NCBI GenBank assembly: GCA_049325575.1
Contig: JBMOLK010000209.1
Location: 1 to 57,271 of the forward strand
Length of the DNA: 57,271 nt
Direction: 5' to 3'
DNA from: JBMOLK01 sp049325575
GTDB lineage: Bacteria > Bacillota > Clostridia > Acetivibrionales > Acetivibrionaceae
Below the pieces are notes generated by a model. The model was given only the letters and a program-made list of their open reading frames with translations, was not told the origin of the DNA and did no database searches. Both the position numbers and the translations under genes were made by a program. Every line of letters starts with the position of its first letter. Within the stretch, counting starts at the first letter, position 1. Of the stretch, positions 26,223 through 34,222 are shown one piece after another.

Positions 26223-27107
26223 ATGAAAAGCCAATTCATGCTGGTTATAAAGGATAATGAACGCAAAATGACAATATCCGATGATATTAATTCATTTACC
26301 TGTGATCTGGGGTATGATGTATGTGATTTCAGGGCACTAGATGGTAAGCCTGATACTGAAAAAAGGCATATTTACACAAAGCTATTGGAAGATTCACCAA
26401 ATGCCGAAAAATTATCTCAATCTATATTCAAATTTCTTTTGGAATTCTTTTTATTAATGAGAGTCGCAAAAGACAATTCCTTTAAGTTAGAAAAGTATGA
26501 AGCATTCATGTATTCATGCAAACTGTCACTTCCGCGCTTTTTTATAGAATATGAAACACTGAATGAGATAAGAGAAATAAATAAATTGGTAGCAGAAAAC
26601 TTTTCTGAAAACATGCCCCCACTTGGGAAGAGTGTAGTAAAAAGAATGAGGGATATTGAATTCTATCTGGCAACTATTAATACGGATTCAAAGACAACCA
26701 CATACTATTGTGAAAATATACTGGATGTAGCTGTTGCCTCTATCTATCATACATTTAAGCTTGGATTGACCTTTAAGGTATGTGAAAACTGCGGTTTATG
26801 GTTTGTCCCTTTATACAGGTCGGACAGAAAATACTGCAATAGGCCAGCTCCTCAATCAGAAGGCAAGACCTGTCAGGACTATGGTTTGGAAAAGGCATGG
26901 TCGGAAAAACTTAATAAAGATGAAGCTGCCGGGCTTTACCGCAAAGTGTATATGAAACTTCAGTTACAGGCAAAAAGGAATCCAGAAAATAAAGCTAATG
27001 CTGAAAAATTTGAAGAATTCAAATCCCAGTCTAAGGTGTGGAAAAAAGAAATAGCCGAAGAGGTAAAGAGCAAGAATGATTATATCCAATGGCTAAAGAG
27101 TTTTTAA
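26223..27107 (+). CDS. DUF6076-like protein with zinc ribbon (294 aa)
   Basis: A soluble protein with a helical first two-thirds and a CENCG...RKYCNR cluster around residues 195-215. This fits what I recall of the DUF6076 family of clostridial element proteins; the assignment is tentative. The C-terminal third is basic and helical. AGAGGAG precedes the ATG. It is the only plus-strand gene of the phage-like region and is divergent from the Cro-like gene, so it may take the repressor position or simply be a conserved element gene. Biochemical role unknown. Confidence 0.6.
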   Translation: MKSQFMLVIKDNERKMTISDDINSFTCDLGYDVCDFRALDGKPDTEKRHIYTKLLEDSPNAEKLSQSIFKFLLEFFLLMRVAKDNSFKLEKYEAFMYSCKLSLPRFFIEYETLNEIREINKLVAENFSENMPPLGKSVVKRMRDIEFYLATINTDSKTTTYYCENILDVAVASIYHTFKLGLTFKVCENCGLWFVPLYRSDRKYCNRPAPQSEGKTCQDYGLEKAWSEKLNKDEAAGLYRKVYMKLQLQAKRNPENKANAEKFEEFKSQSKVWKKEIAEEVKSKNDYIQWLKSF

Positions 27108-27215
27108 TGCTTACTTTCTATAAACAGGGTAGGGGAGAGTAACCGCACAACTTGGTAACAAAACGGACCACGATTCATCTTTTTAGTGAAACGTCAAACA
27201 GCCTTTAATATTCTC

Positions 27216-27279
27216 TTTTGGCAAGTGGGTAAAATCTCCACTTGCCAAAACAATATGGGGATTTTACCCACATTGTTTT
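27216..27279. repeat. Two abutting hairpins related to those at 19.4 kb
   Basis: TTTTGGCAAGTGG (27216-27228) pairs with CCACTTGCCAAAA (27238-27250). Sharing its last AAAA, AAAACAAT...TGGG (27247-27259) pairs with CCCA...ATTGTTTT (27267-27279). The TGGGGATTTTxCCCA core is the same as in the 19.4-kb hairpins. The structure overlaps the end of the small CxxC gene. Confidence 0.65.
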
Positions 27280-27403
27280 ATTCCTCGGAATCTTCTTTCT
27301 TCTCCGATTCCTTGAACATGGATGGTTTACCACCCGAGGTCTCTGCACAACTCTTGCAAATGTCGGTATCCTTGTTGGCACATTTTTCACAATCAGTAAT
27401 CAT
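27278..27403 (-). CDS. Small cysteine-rich protein (41 aa)
   Basis: A frame from ATG 27403 to TAA 27278 encodes ITDCEKC-ANKDTD-ICKSC, then a Ser/Glu/Lys-rich tail. The two CxxC pairs 9 residues apart would form one zinc site. AAAGGCGG lies about 12 nt upstream. It is preferred over the overlapping frames on both strands because of the regular cysteine spacing. Probably a tiny zinc-binding element protein. Confidence 0.5.
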   Translation of the reverse strand: MITDCEKCANKDTDICKSCAETSGGKPSMFKESEKKEDSEE

Positions 27404-27822
27404 CACCAATAACCGCCTTTCAAACCTTCAACCTTCTTACAACAAGTTATTTTTATGTACCTTAAAATCACAGCATCCAATGCCCTACTCTTTTTAAGGA
27501 TTTTATCCTGTGACTCCGTATGAATATAACGTTTTAATTAAACACCTTGACCGTTGTCCATTGAACACTCTGACCGCTTAAATTGAACACTTTAACCGCA
27601 TAAGCTGTACATTGAAAACACCCATATAAACTGATAAACTTAAACTGCTTTTACATATATGCAGGATATGGCAATGCTGGGGAGCAACCAGAGCGGTATA
27701 TGTGGTTTCGCATAAGGGTGATGCTATTATAGTATCACTCTTTTACAATCACCCTTATGGAAAACCAAAGCGTTAAACCCCGGGAGTTTGAGGGCAGAGC
27801 CCTCAATAGCCGTTAGGCTTAA

Positions 27823-28566
27823 TTAACTTTTGCTAATACCTTTTCGTTTCCTCATTGAGTCTTCACCACCAATGAGAATAGTATAAGAATCATGAACGAT
27901 ACGGTCACAAATTGCATCAGCCAGCGTAGGTTCACCAATTTTGTGATACCAACCACCTACTTCGAACTGGGAGCAAAAGATTGTTGAAGCCTTTTTGTAC
28001 CGGGATTCAACAATTTCCAGCAAATCATGAGACTCACTTTCTTTTAACTGGAATAACAGCCATTCATCCAAAATCAGTAATTTTACTTGCTTGTACTGTT
28101 TAATGACTTTGCGGTATGTGCCTTCTCCTCTTGCAATTGCGAGTTCCCCTAAAAGCTCTGGCAGTCTAACATATTTTACTGTATAAAAGTTCCGGTTTGC
28201 AGCGATTCCAAACGCATTTGACAAATACGTCTTCCCACTACCAGTAGCTCCAAGAATAATTATGTTATGGCTCTCTTGAATGTAGTTGCATGTTGAAAGC
28301 CTTGTAATTTGTGCTTTATCAAGATTCCTATCCGAATGATATTCAATATTTTCTATGCAAGCATCATTAAACACGTAGTCTGCCTTTTTAATAAGCCTTG
28401 TAAGACGATTGCTTTTTCTCATGCTCCATTCAATATCAACCAAAATACCAAACCGTTCTTCGAATGTCATGGAGTTGAAATTGTTATCCTTGGTTTGTTC
28501 CCTAAAAGCCTGTGCCATGGTGCTTAACTTCATTTCATGGAGTTTAGTTACTGTATTCTCATTCAG
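27823..28566 (-). CDS. istB: IS21 helper ATPase IstB
   Basis: A AAA+ ATPase of 247 aa with Walker A GATGSGKT (about residue 100), Walker B LLILDEW and the family's SQF/ YHKIGEPTLADAICDR C-terminal motifs. It assists transposition by the IstA transposase. The start at 28566 overlaps the istA stop (ATGCTGAATGA), the usual istA-istB coupling; the frame to 28614 is longer but lies inside istA. Intact. Confidence 0.92.
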   Translation of the reverse strand: MNENTVTKLHEMKLSTMAQAFREQTKDNNFNSMTFEERFGILVDIEWSMRKSNRLTRLIKKADYVFNDACIENIEYHSDRNLDKAQITRLSTCNYIQESHNIIILGATGSGKTYLSNAFGIAANRNFYTVKYVRLPELLGELAIARGEGTYRKVIKQYKQVKLLILDEWLLFQLKESESHDLLEIVESRYKKASTIFCSQFEVGGWYHKIGEPTLADAICDRIVHDSYTILIGGEDSMRKRKGISKS

Positions 28567-30099
28567 CATTATCATCCCTCCTCTTGTAGTACTCGGCACC
28601 ACGGGTAAATCCATATTCCGTGGTGTTTGAGGGAGTTACTGTTTGAGGTTCATTTGCTGCTGTTTTATCTTGTCCGGATTTTAAAATAGCCTGGATACTT
28701 TTCAAGCTTGGAACAGGCGTATAATATACTGCTTTTGCACAGGCAGCCTCAAGTCTTTCAATTGAATATTTATCGGCCAGCTTTAGTAAAGCCATGCATG
28801 ATTTATACCCTTGCTGTTCGACCTTGTGGCTTGTTAAAAACGAATCAACAACAATTGCAGTGTTTGCTCCAATTTTAGCCGCCCAATTCCTGAACCGTTC
28901 TCCATTCCAGCTTACATACTTTTGATGATCCGGCGGCATGTGTGCTTCAATTGTACTATATTGCCCAATTATTCCGTAAAGTCTATGGTGAGAACTGATT
29001 CTATTGCCTTCAAAGAATACTTCAATAGCATTCCTTGTAATTCTTACATCAACTTTTTGTTTTATATATTCATAAGGCACCGAATAGTTTTGGTAATCTA
29101 CAGAAATATGGTAATTATATTGAACAGTAGCAATTTTCCAGCTTGCAAGTTCAAAGGATTTTGATGGTAATGGTAGTAAAAACGGCTTTTCTTCTGCAAA
29201 AAGTATAGCCCTGCTTCCATTTTTCTTTTGAAACGGCTGTGAAGCTTTTCAATAATTGCTTCATTTAACTCCTGTAAAGACAAGAACTGTAGGTTACGTA
29301 TTGCAGCAAGTATCCATGTTGAGATTATTCCAACCGCTCCTTCTACAGTAGGCTTATCTTTAGGACTTTTTACTCTTGCAGGTATAACAGCTGTTCCGTA
29401 ATGCTCGGCCATCTCTTGATAGGTTTTATTAATAACCGGTTCATGCCGGGAAACTTTTTCAACACCAGTTTTTAAATTATCGGGAACTAATATTTTTGTA
29501 ACTCCGCCAAAAAACTTATAGGCATTGACATGAGCCGTTATCCAGTTTTCCTGATTTTGAGAAAGGAAAGCTTCGACATATGCATACCCGCTATACGGTA
29601 AAGCTGCTACAAAAACGTATGCCGGAATTATCTCGCCCGTATCAGTATCAATGACTTCAGCAGTTTGACCAGCCCAATCGACTTCCATTATTTCACCGGG
29701 TTTTCGGTTAATGTGCATAGTGGCATTTGTATTCTTTACAAAATCACCGTAATACTTATTGAATTGGGTAGATTTGTATGGAATCTCATTGGCTTCTCTG
29801 CATTTTTCGCAGTATTCTACCCAAAGCAGAGTTAGTGTAACTCCGCTTTTTGCCATTTCACGATGAATATACTCGTAATCGGGCATTTTGTAGGTTGGTA
29901 TGCCCCCTTCATTTGGAAACAACCGTCTGTAGATCTCCTTGTTAGACAAATCAGATGCTATTTGCCAGTTCATTCCGGTTTCTGATGCCTTCTGCAAAAC
30001 AGTTACTACAGTAGTGCGTGAGCAGCCGCAGCTTGCTGCTATTTGGGAATTGTTGATTCCGAGGTTGTTTAGCCTGAGAATCTCTTTGTAATTGGTCAT
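28559..30099 (-). pseudogene. istA: IS21 transposase IstA, frameshifted
   Basis: The first frame (from 30099, after GGAGGG) has the helix-turn-helix (NSQIAASCGCSRTTV) and the DDE/RNase-H core: MEVDWAG, LVPDNLKTGV and KPTVEGAVG. Homology then moves to another frame near 29230, in a run CAAAAGAAAAATGG, and continues (EEKPFLLPLP, then YEYIKQKVDVR to 28559). The combined length is one base short of a whole number of codons, so one base has been lost. The catalytic core is encoded before the shift, but the C-terminal DNA-binding/beta-barrel part is out of frame. A programmed shift at the A-run is possible but is not usual for IstA. Confidence 0.85.
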
Positions 30100-30229
30100 C
30101 TCGTGACCCTCCTTGAATTTATTTACATCGTTTTGATGCATAAATCCATTTTACCGGTGGGTCACACTTGTTCAATCTTGCCGGAAAGGCTGTTCAATTT
30201 TAAACGGTCACACTGTTCAATCTGTGCGG

Positions 30230-30343
30230 TCAAAGTGTTAAATCTGGTCCGGAATATTCAACCGTAAGAACCATTTCATCCAATTCATTTCTAAGCCTTT
30301 CCATCTTTAACTTTATCATCTCGTATTTTGCAGACCTTTCCAT
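30230..30343 (-). pseudogene. Small helical gene interrupted by the IS21 element
   Basis: From ATG 30343 a frame encodes a charged helix (EMIKLKMERLRNELDEMV) followed by LTVEYSGPD, then runs into the IS21 end and stops at 30230. A continuation in the DNA left of the IS (before 27538) is plausible: an open frame of about ten codons ends near 27510. It resembles short helical regulators, but no family is certain. Confidence 0.35.
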
Positions 30344-30372
30344 CCCAATCAAAACCTCTTCATAAAAATTTC

Positions 30373-30419
30373 AAAACTTGCCCATTAAGCAAATATTACC
30401 ACAAAACTTGCCCTATAAT
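30373..30419 (+). promoter_or_regulatory. Promoter and direct-repeat operator of the XRE gene
   Basis: AAAACTTGCCC occurs twice, at 30373-30383 and 30403-30413, 30 bp apart. TATAAT at 30414-30419 follows the second copy directly. The paired repeats are a likely binding site for the XRE protein encoded immediately downstream (autoregulation). Confidence 0.5.
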
Positions 30420-30450
30420 CAAATTGTGTTTTATGTGGAAGGTGCTTGGA

Positions 30451-30687
30451 ATGAAGAAGATAAGAAACTTGATTGGTGACAGGGTTAAACAGGCAAGGAA
30501 TAGCTGCAAACCGAAAATAACACAGATTGATCTCCTTGCCCGCTTGGCAATCAAAGGAATTGAATTAAACGAAACTGCCATATCTAAAATTGAAGCAAAG
30601 ACTCGCCCGGTGACCGATATTGAACTGGTAGCCATAGCTGAGTCTCTTGAGGTTACGGTAAACTGGCTTCTTAACCTTGAAAAATGA
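30451..30687 (+). CDS. XRE-family transcriptional regulator (78 aa)
   Basis: A single-domain Cro/CI-type helix-turn-helix: IGDRVKQARNS, then ITQIDLLARLAIKGIELNETAISKIE and VAIAESLEVTVNWLL. The ATG at 30451 is preferred over upstream starts because of its AAGGTG site and because the domain begins here. It is convergent with the membrane-protein gene at 30691-31416 and has its own repeat-bearing promoter. Likely regulates element genes or itself. Confidence 0.82.
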   Translation: MKKIRNLIGDRVKQARNSCKPKITQIDLLARLAIKGIELNETAISKIEAKTRPVTDIELVAIAESLEVTVNWLLNLEK

Positions 30688-30690
30688 TTT

Positions 30691-31416
30691 TTATTTTCCA
30701 AGTATGTCTTTATATTTCGGATTATTCTTTACATACTTCTCATAGGCATAGTCCTTATTCAACAAGCACTTCCAATACTCAAGTTTGTCATCAATCCGTC
30801 CAACAAGACCGTCAAATTTGCCCGCGTCCCTTGCAAATACTACAAGAAGCATAATCACTGACAGGAAGAGCAGGGGAAGGGTCATGAGGCTGAATGCAAA
30901 TTTTATGGCTTCGTTTGGATTGACACCCGCTTTTATAAAATCATCTATCACTACCTTGAAAGCCTTCTGAAGAATATCAAGAGGCAGTACACCTACAACA
31001 GCATTCTTGATATTTTCAATGATGAAAAAGAAAACCGCAATTGTACCTAACGCAAGCTTGACTGTTTTGGAATCTCCCCGTAGTGCCATAAAGAACCAAA
31101 GCAAAATGTAGCTGATGCCATATAGGCCGAACTGCACCCATATGTTAAAGTTCATAGAAGTTTCATTTCCTTTAAAAAGCATCGCCAAAAGCAGCCCTAT
31201 AAGTGCCGAAAATGCGGGTACTAATACAAGCCATATTATACAGAGAAACACCTTATCCTTTACTGCCTTTGTAAACATTACTCCAAAACCTATGCTGATA
31301 GCAATTGCTGAGAACATGAATATGTAAGAAAATACTGGACTCTTCGGTTGAAGCATACCGCTTGCAATAAACACAAACCAAAGGATTGTCCACACTATGT
31401 GTTTTGGTTTCATCAT
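30691..31416 (-). CDS. Multi-pass membrane protein of unknown function (241 aa)
   Basis: About six hydrophobic helices span residues 8-205 (for example IVWTILWFVFIASGML and FLCIIWLVLVPAFSALIG), followed by a charged cytosolic tail rich in Tyr, Asp and Lys. No transporter or enzyme motif is seen. It starts 3 nt after the AbrB-like gene stop and is probably co-transcribed with it. Family not recognised. Confidence 0.6.
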   Translation of the reverse strand: MMKPKHIVWTILWFVFIASGMLQPKSPVFSYIFMFSAIAISIGFGVMFTKAVKDKVFLCIIWLVLVPAFSALIGLLLAMLFKGNETSMNFNIWVQFGLYGISYILLWFFMALRGDSKTVKLALGTIAVFFFIIENIKNAVVGVLPLDILQKAFKVVIDDFIKAGVNPNEAIKFAFSLMTLPLLFLSVIMLLVVFARDAGKFDGLVGRIDDKLEYWKCLLNKDYAYEKYVKNNPKYKDILGK

Positions 31417-31419
31417 TGT

Positions 31420-31665
31420 CTATTTGCCCCCTTTCAATTCTTCAAGACAGGATTTGCATACATTTTTACCTTTGTAGTTTTCAACATCCGTTGCATTCTT
31501 GCAGAATATGCAGTATGGTTGGTATTTCTTTAAAACCACACTTGCCCCGTCCACAAAAAATTCAATCGGATCTTTTTCTTCGATTTCCAAAGTTCTTCTT
31601 AGTTCCATGGGTAGAACGATCCTGCCCAGTTCGTCTACTTTTCTAACGATACCTGTAGACTTCAT
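31420..31665 (-). CDS. AbrB/SpoVT-type regulator with a zinc-binding tail (81 aa)
   Basis: The N-terminal swapped-hairpin domain is typical: GIVRKVDELGRIVLPMELRRTL and then IEFFVDG. After it come CIFC and a later CKSC that would bind zinc, an addition found in some clostridial AbrB-like proteins. The start at 31665 follows GGAGGTGTGG. It is probably a transition-state-type regulator of the neighbouring small operon. Confidence 0.85.
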   Translation of the reverse strand: MKSTGIVRKVDELGRIVLPMELRRTLEIEEKDPIEFFVDGASVVLKKYQPYCIFCKNATDVENYKGKNVCKSCLEELKGGK

Positions 31666-31696
31666 TCCCCACACCTCCATTCATTTATTTAATTTT

Positions 31697-31885
31697 CTAT
31701 TCAACAAGAGAATCCCAATCTACGTTTACCTCTCCCGCTATTGCTCTGATAGTCATCTGAGATGGATTCCTTGTCCCATCCAAGTATTGCTTGATTACTT
31801 TGCTTGAATAGTCATATTTAGAGGAAAAAGCATCTGTGCCACCATTTTGCTTTACAAGTTCACGAAAATTATCATTGATTTTCAA
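31697..31885 (-). CDS. Small helix-turn-helix protein (62 aa)
   Basis: The sequence reads as a truncated Cro/CI-like helix-turn-helix (GGTDAFSSKYDYSSKVIKQYLDGTRNPSQMTIRAIAGEV). GGAGGTGTG lies upstream of the ATG. It lies between a DUF4177 gene and the AbrB-like gene in the same orientation. Probable DNA-binding protein. Confidence 0.6.
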   Translation of the reverse strand: MKINDNFRELVKQNGGTDAFSSKYDYSSKVIKQYLDGTRNPSQMTIRAIAGEVNVDWDSLVE

Positions 31886-31905
31886 CGCTCACACCTCCAA
31901 TCTCG

Positions 31906-32106
31906 TTAGTATTGTACTCTTTTTTTAAAAACCGCTATTATATACCTGCTGCCGCCTTGTGCATAATTGGTGTCAAAGCAGGAAACAAGTTCCCAGCCTT
32001 CCTGACCATGCTTATTAGCCACACTGTCGAATTGTTCTGTGTCAAGTACACCACCAAAGAATCCTTTTACTTCAAATTTCAGACTTTTGTATTCCCACTT
32101 ATCCAT
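31906..32106 (-). CDS. DUF4177-like protein (66 aa)
   Basis: The opening KWEYKSLKFEVK, central LNKHGQEGWELVS-type motif (here KHGQEGWELVSCF) and closing IAVFKKR are the DUF4177 pattern of small beta-alpha-beta proteins of unknown function. The start at 32106 is favoured by GAGGG upstream; a longer frame begins at 32121 and overlaps the stop of the upstream gene (ATGA). Confidence 0.75.
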   Translation of the reverse strand: MDKWEYKSLKFEVKGFFGGVLDTEQFDSVANKHGQEGWELVSCFDTNYAQGGSRYIIAVFKKRVQY

Positions 32107-32117
32107 ACGACAATCCC

Positions 32118-32678
32118 TCATTTTATAATAATGTACTGCTGTTCCTTGAAATCAAATTTGTCTCCCGGTTCAAAGGTTTTAAGGTCTATTATCAAGTCCA
32201 GTTCCGGGTTTCGGTCATGCTCTTCTTCTCCATACCAGCAAGCGTAAAACTCCATTTCTTCGTTATCTACCTTGTTCCTGCGGATATAATCAAAAAGTTC
32301 ATTGACGCACTCTCTGTGTGCTAGATACATCGGCTCATTGATTTTCCTTATTTCTTCATCAATGCAGAACTTGCCGATGTTTGGTTGAATCCTATAAATA
32401 AAACTGTTCTTTAAATGCCTCTTAACACCCGAATTCTCCATCGGCAGCTTTTCCACAAAAATACCCGCGGCATCCTCATATGTGGCAAAAACAACAACCT
32501 CATCCTCTTTGATGTGGGATAGGTCAATCACCTGTTCGAGAGGTATATACCCTTCTGGTAATTGTACATTTGCAAACTTCATTGCCTTTACTTCCTTGCC
32601 CGCGTCTTTTATTTTCTTTTCTCCAAAGCTGCCAAGAGGTAACTCTTTACTTGCAGCCAGATAATACATCATGCTCAA
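32118..32678 (-). CDS. Hypothetical protein (186 aa)
   Basis: A soluble acidic protein with a YYLAASKELPLGSFG start, a central beta strand EDEVVVFATYEDAAGIFVEKL and a helical, Trp/Tyr/Glu-rich second half. Proteins starting this way recur in clostridia, but I know no function. The gene lies 20 nt downstream of the DUF2325 gene and overlaps the DUF4177 gene, so all three share a transcript. Confidence 0.55.
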   Translation of the reverse strand: MSMMYYLAASKELPLGSFGEKKIKDAGKEVKAMKFANVQLPEGYIPLEQVIDLSHIKEDEVVVFATYEDAAGIFVEKLPMENSGVKRHLKNSFIYRIQPNIGKFCIDEEIRKINEPMYLAHRECVNELFDYIRRNKVDNEEMEFYACWYGEEEHDRNPELDLIIDLKTFEPGDKFDFKEQQYIIIK

Positions 32679-32697
32679 TTTTCATCACCATTTTTTC

Positions 32698-34212
32698 TTA
32701 ATTTGCAGCCTTCTCATTCTGCACTTCCTGTTCCATTGCAAGTAACTGCTCCAATATCCTATTAGCACCGTCAAATGAAGAGTATATAACCGGGATGTCC
32801 AGCACCTCTTTTTTGATCCGCCACATATTATCATGGGAGATATGCGAAGTTACCACTACCACTGCATCCATATCCTTCAGCACAGTGTTTATTTTAGACC
32901 AAGGCTCAAAGCCCTCCAGCACCTCCGCCTTATATCCAAATTTCAGCATACTCAGTTTATAGGCATTAGCATAGGTATTGTTGCCGAGAATAAGAACCTG
33001 CTTTGTAATCTGAATTTTCTCTCTTCTTGTAAATGCTCGAATATTGCTCGGCTTCCGTTTGAGAATATCTTCATCTGCGCTATCTTCAATGCCGCAGAAA
33101 TTATCATTTTCATCTACATAAATGACTTGTCCGTTCTCAAGCATTTCAGGTGCATCCTTTACAATAATCTTCTCCCCGGTCAGCTTTCTTAAAAACACAA
33201 GTCCTTCCGTTATTTCAACGATACCGTATTCAAATCGGTCATAGTAGGATGAGTATGTATAGAATTTCATGGATGAAAATGTGGTTACAACCGCATCTCC
33301 GTCAAGGCAAATGATCTGTCCTGCTTCAGCTTCAATAGTGGCAAAGAACTCATTGCTTGTTTCAATTTCCCGAAGCACAAGACCTTCGCTTAACTTCTTG
33401 ACCACAAAAGCCATCCTATGTCCCTTTGCCTTTACGGAAGGCATGAAGCTGTCAGCATTATGCTTCACATTACGGTAATACCTCAGGAAATTGTTTTTTG
33501 AATCAACGGAAACAATGTTCTTATCCCTTAGCTGGACGCTTGAGGGGACATTGTTAAGCGTAATAAATACACCGTCACCCTTTTCAATTCTAGGTTCATC
33601 ACTTTTAGTGCTGAACACAGCAAAGCTGTGGATATTATATACAGACTCTTCTGGGGAAATCCTGTTCTGGAAGGCATGCCTGAAACGGTAGAATTCATCT
33701 ACAAGTACAAACTGGCCTTCAGCCAGATAAACCGCAGCTGGAAGTTGTATAATTTCCTCACGCGTCTTATCAGGGAATACAACATAATGGGTATCATTTT
33801 GGATGTCAACATACCCAATTTTAAAAACAGTGCTGGGGATACGGTACTGGTGCTTGGATTCCACCCTCAAAGCATCACTCAGACCGTCAATGGAAAGATA
33901 ATCCCCAAAACACTTATACCGAACAAGCTCTATGCCGTTTTTACCCGCAACCAAATAATCCTGATTGCTGAAATTTTCAGACATGCAGATAAGCCTACGA
34001 TTCTTTTCACTGAGTGATTTGTAGTACAAGGCTTTAGCTACAGAATTATCTGAATAGAATACTGCAACCTCTTGATTTGCTCCATCAATCCCGGCAAAAT
34101 CTGCATGGGAGTGGGGAACAGGTTTAAAAAACAGTTCAAGGTTTTTCTTGATATCCAGGGATGATGCTGTTAATTCTTTTAAATTTTTTGTATCAATCAG
34201 CCTTTCGCACAT
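32698..34212 (-). CDS. DUF2325 domain protein (504 aa)
   Basis: The C-terminal 100 residues match DUF2325: a Rossmann-like strand QVLILGNN, a central DAVVVVTSHISHDNMWRIKKE and VIYSSFDG near the end. The long N-terminal part (about 400 residues) is a beta-rich region I do not recognise, with several Ig-like or OB-like strands and no signal peptide. The start at 34212 follows AGGGTG. It lies 10 nt downstream of the exporter's coiled-coil gene, so it may belong to the peptide-secretion operon. Possibly a cytosolic sensor or regulator; no enzyme activity is known to me. Confidence 0.75.
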   Translation of the reverse strand: MCERLIDTKNLKELTASSLDIKKNLELFFKPVPHSHADFAGIDGANQEVAVFYSDNSVAKALYYKSLSEKNRRLICMSENFSNQDYLVAGKNGIELVRYKCFGDYLSIDGLSDALRVESKHQYRIPSTVFKIGYVDIQNDTHYVVFPDKTREEIIQLPAAVYLAEGQFVLVDEFYRFRHAFQNRISPEESVYNIHSFAVFSTKSDEPRIEKGDGVFITLNNVPSSVQLRDKNIVSVDSKNNFLRYYRNVKHNADSFMPSVKAKGHRMAFVVKKLSEGLVLREIETSNEFFATIEAEAGQIICLDGDAVVTTFSSMKFYTYSSYYDRFEYGIVEITEGLVFLRKLTGEKIIVKDAPEMLENGQVIYVDENDNFCGIEDSADEDILKRKPSNIRAFTRREKIQITKQVLILGNNTYANAYKLSMLKFGYKAEVLEGFEPWSKINTVLKDMDAVVVVTSHISHDNMWRIKKEVLDIPVIYSSFDGANRILEQLLAMEQEVQNEKAAN

Positions 34213-34222
34213 ATTTTTCACC

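Larger units (their letters stand above)
27538..30242 (-). mobile_element. IS21-family insertion sequence
   Basis: The element carries istA and istB. Its ends have the multiple terminal repeats typical of IS21: the left end has three copies of a TTGAACACTnTGACCG-like motif (27538, 27570, 27593), and the right end has four related copies in opposite orientation, ending near 30242. Between istB and the left end is a 12-bp-arm hairpin (27711-27722 with 27748-27759). I could not define the target duplication. istA is frameshifted, so the copy is probably unable to move by itself. It is inserted in a small gene (30230-30343). Confidence 0.85.

Noticed and set aside
27186..27497. A plus-strand 103-aa protein
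   Set aside because: It runs through both hairpins and is antisense to the CxxC frame; its composition looks non-coding.
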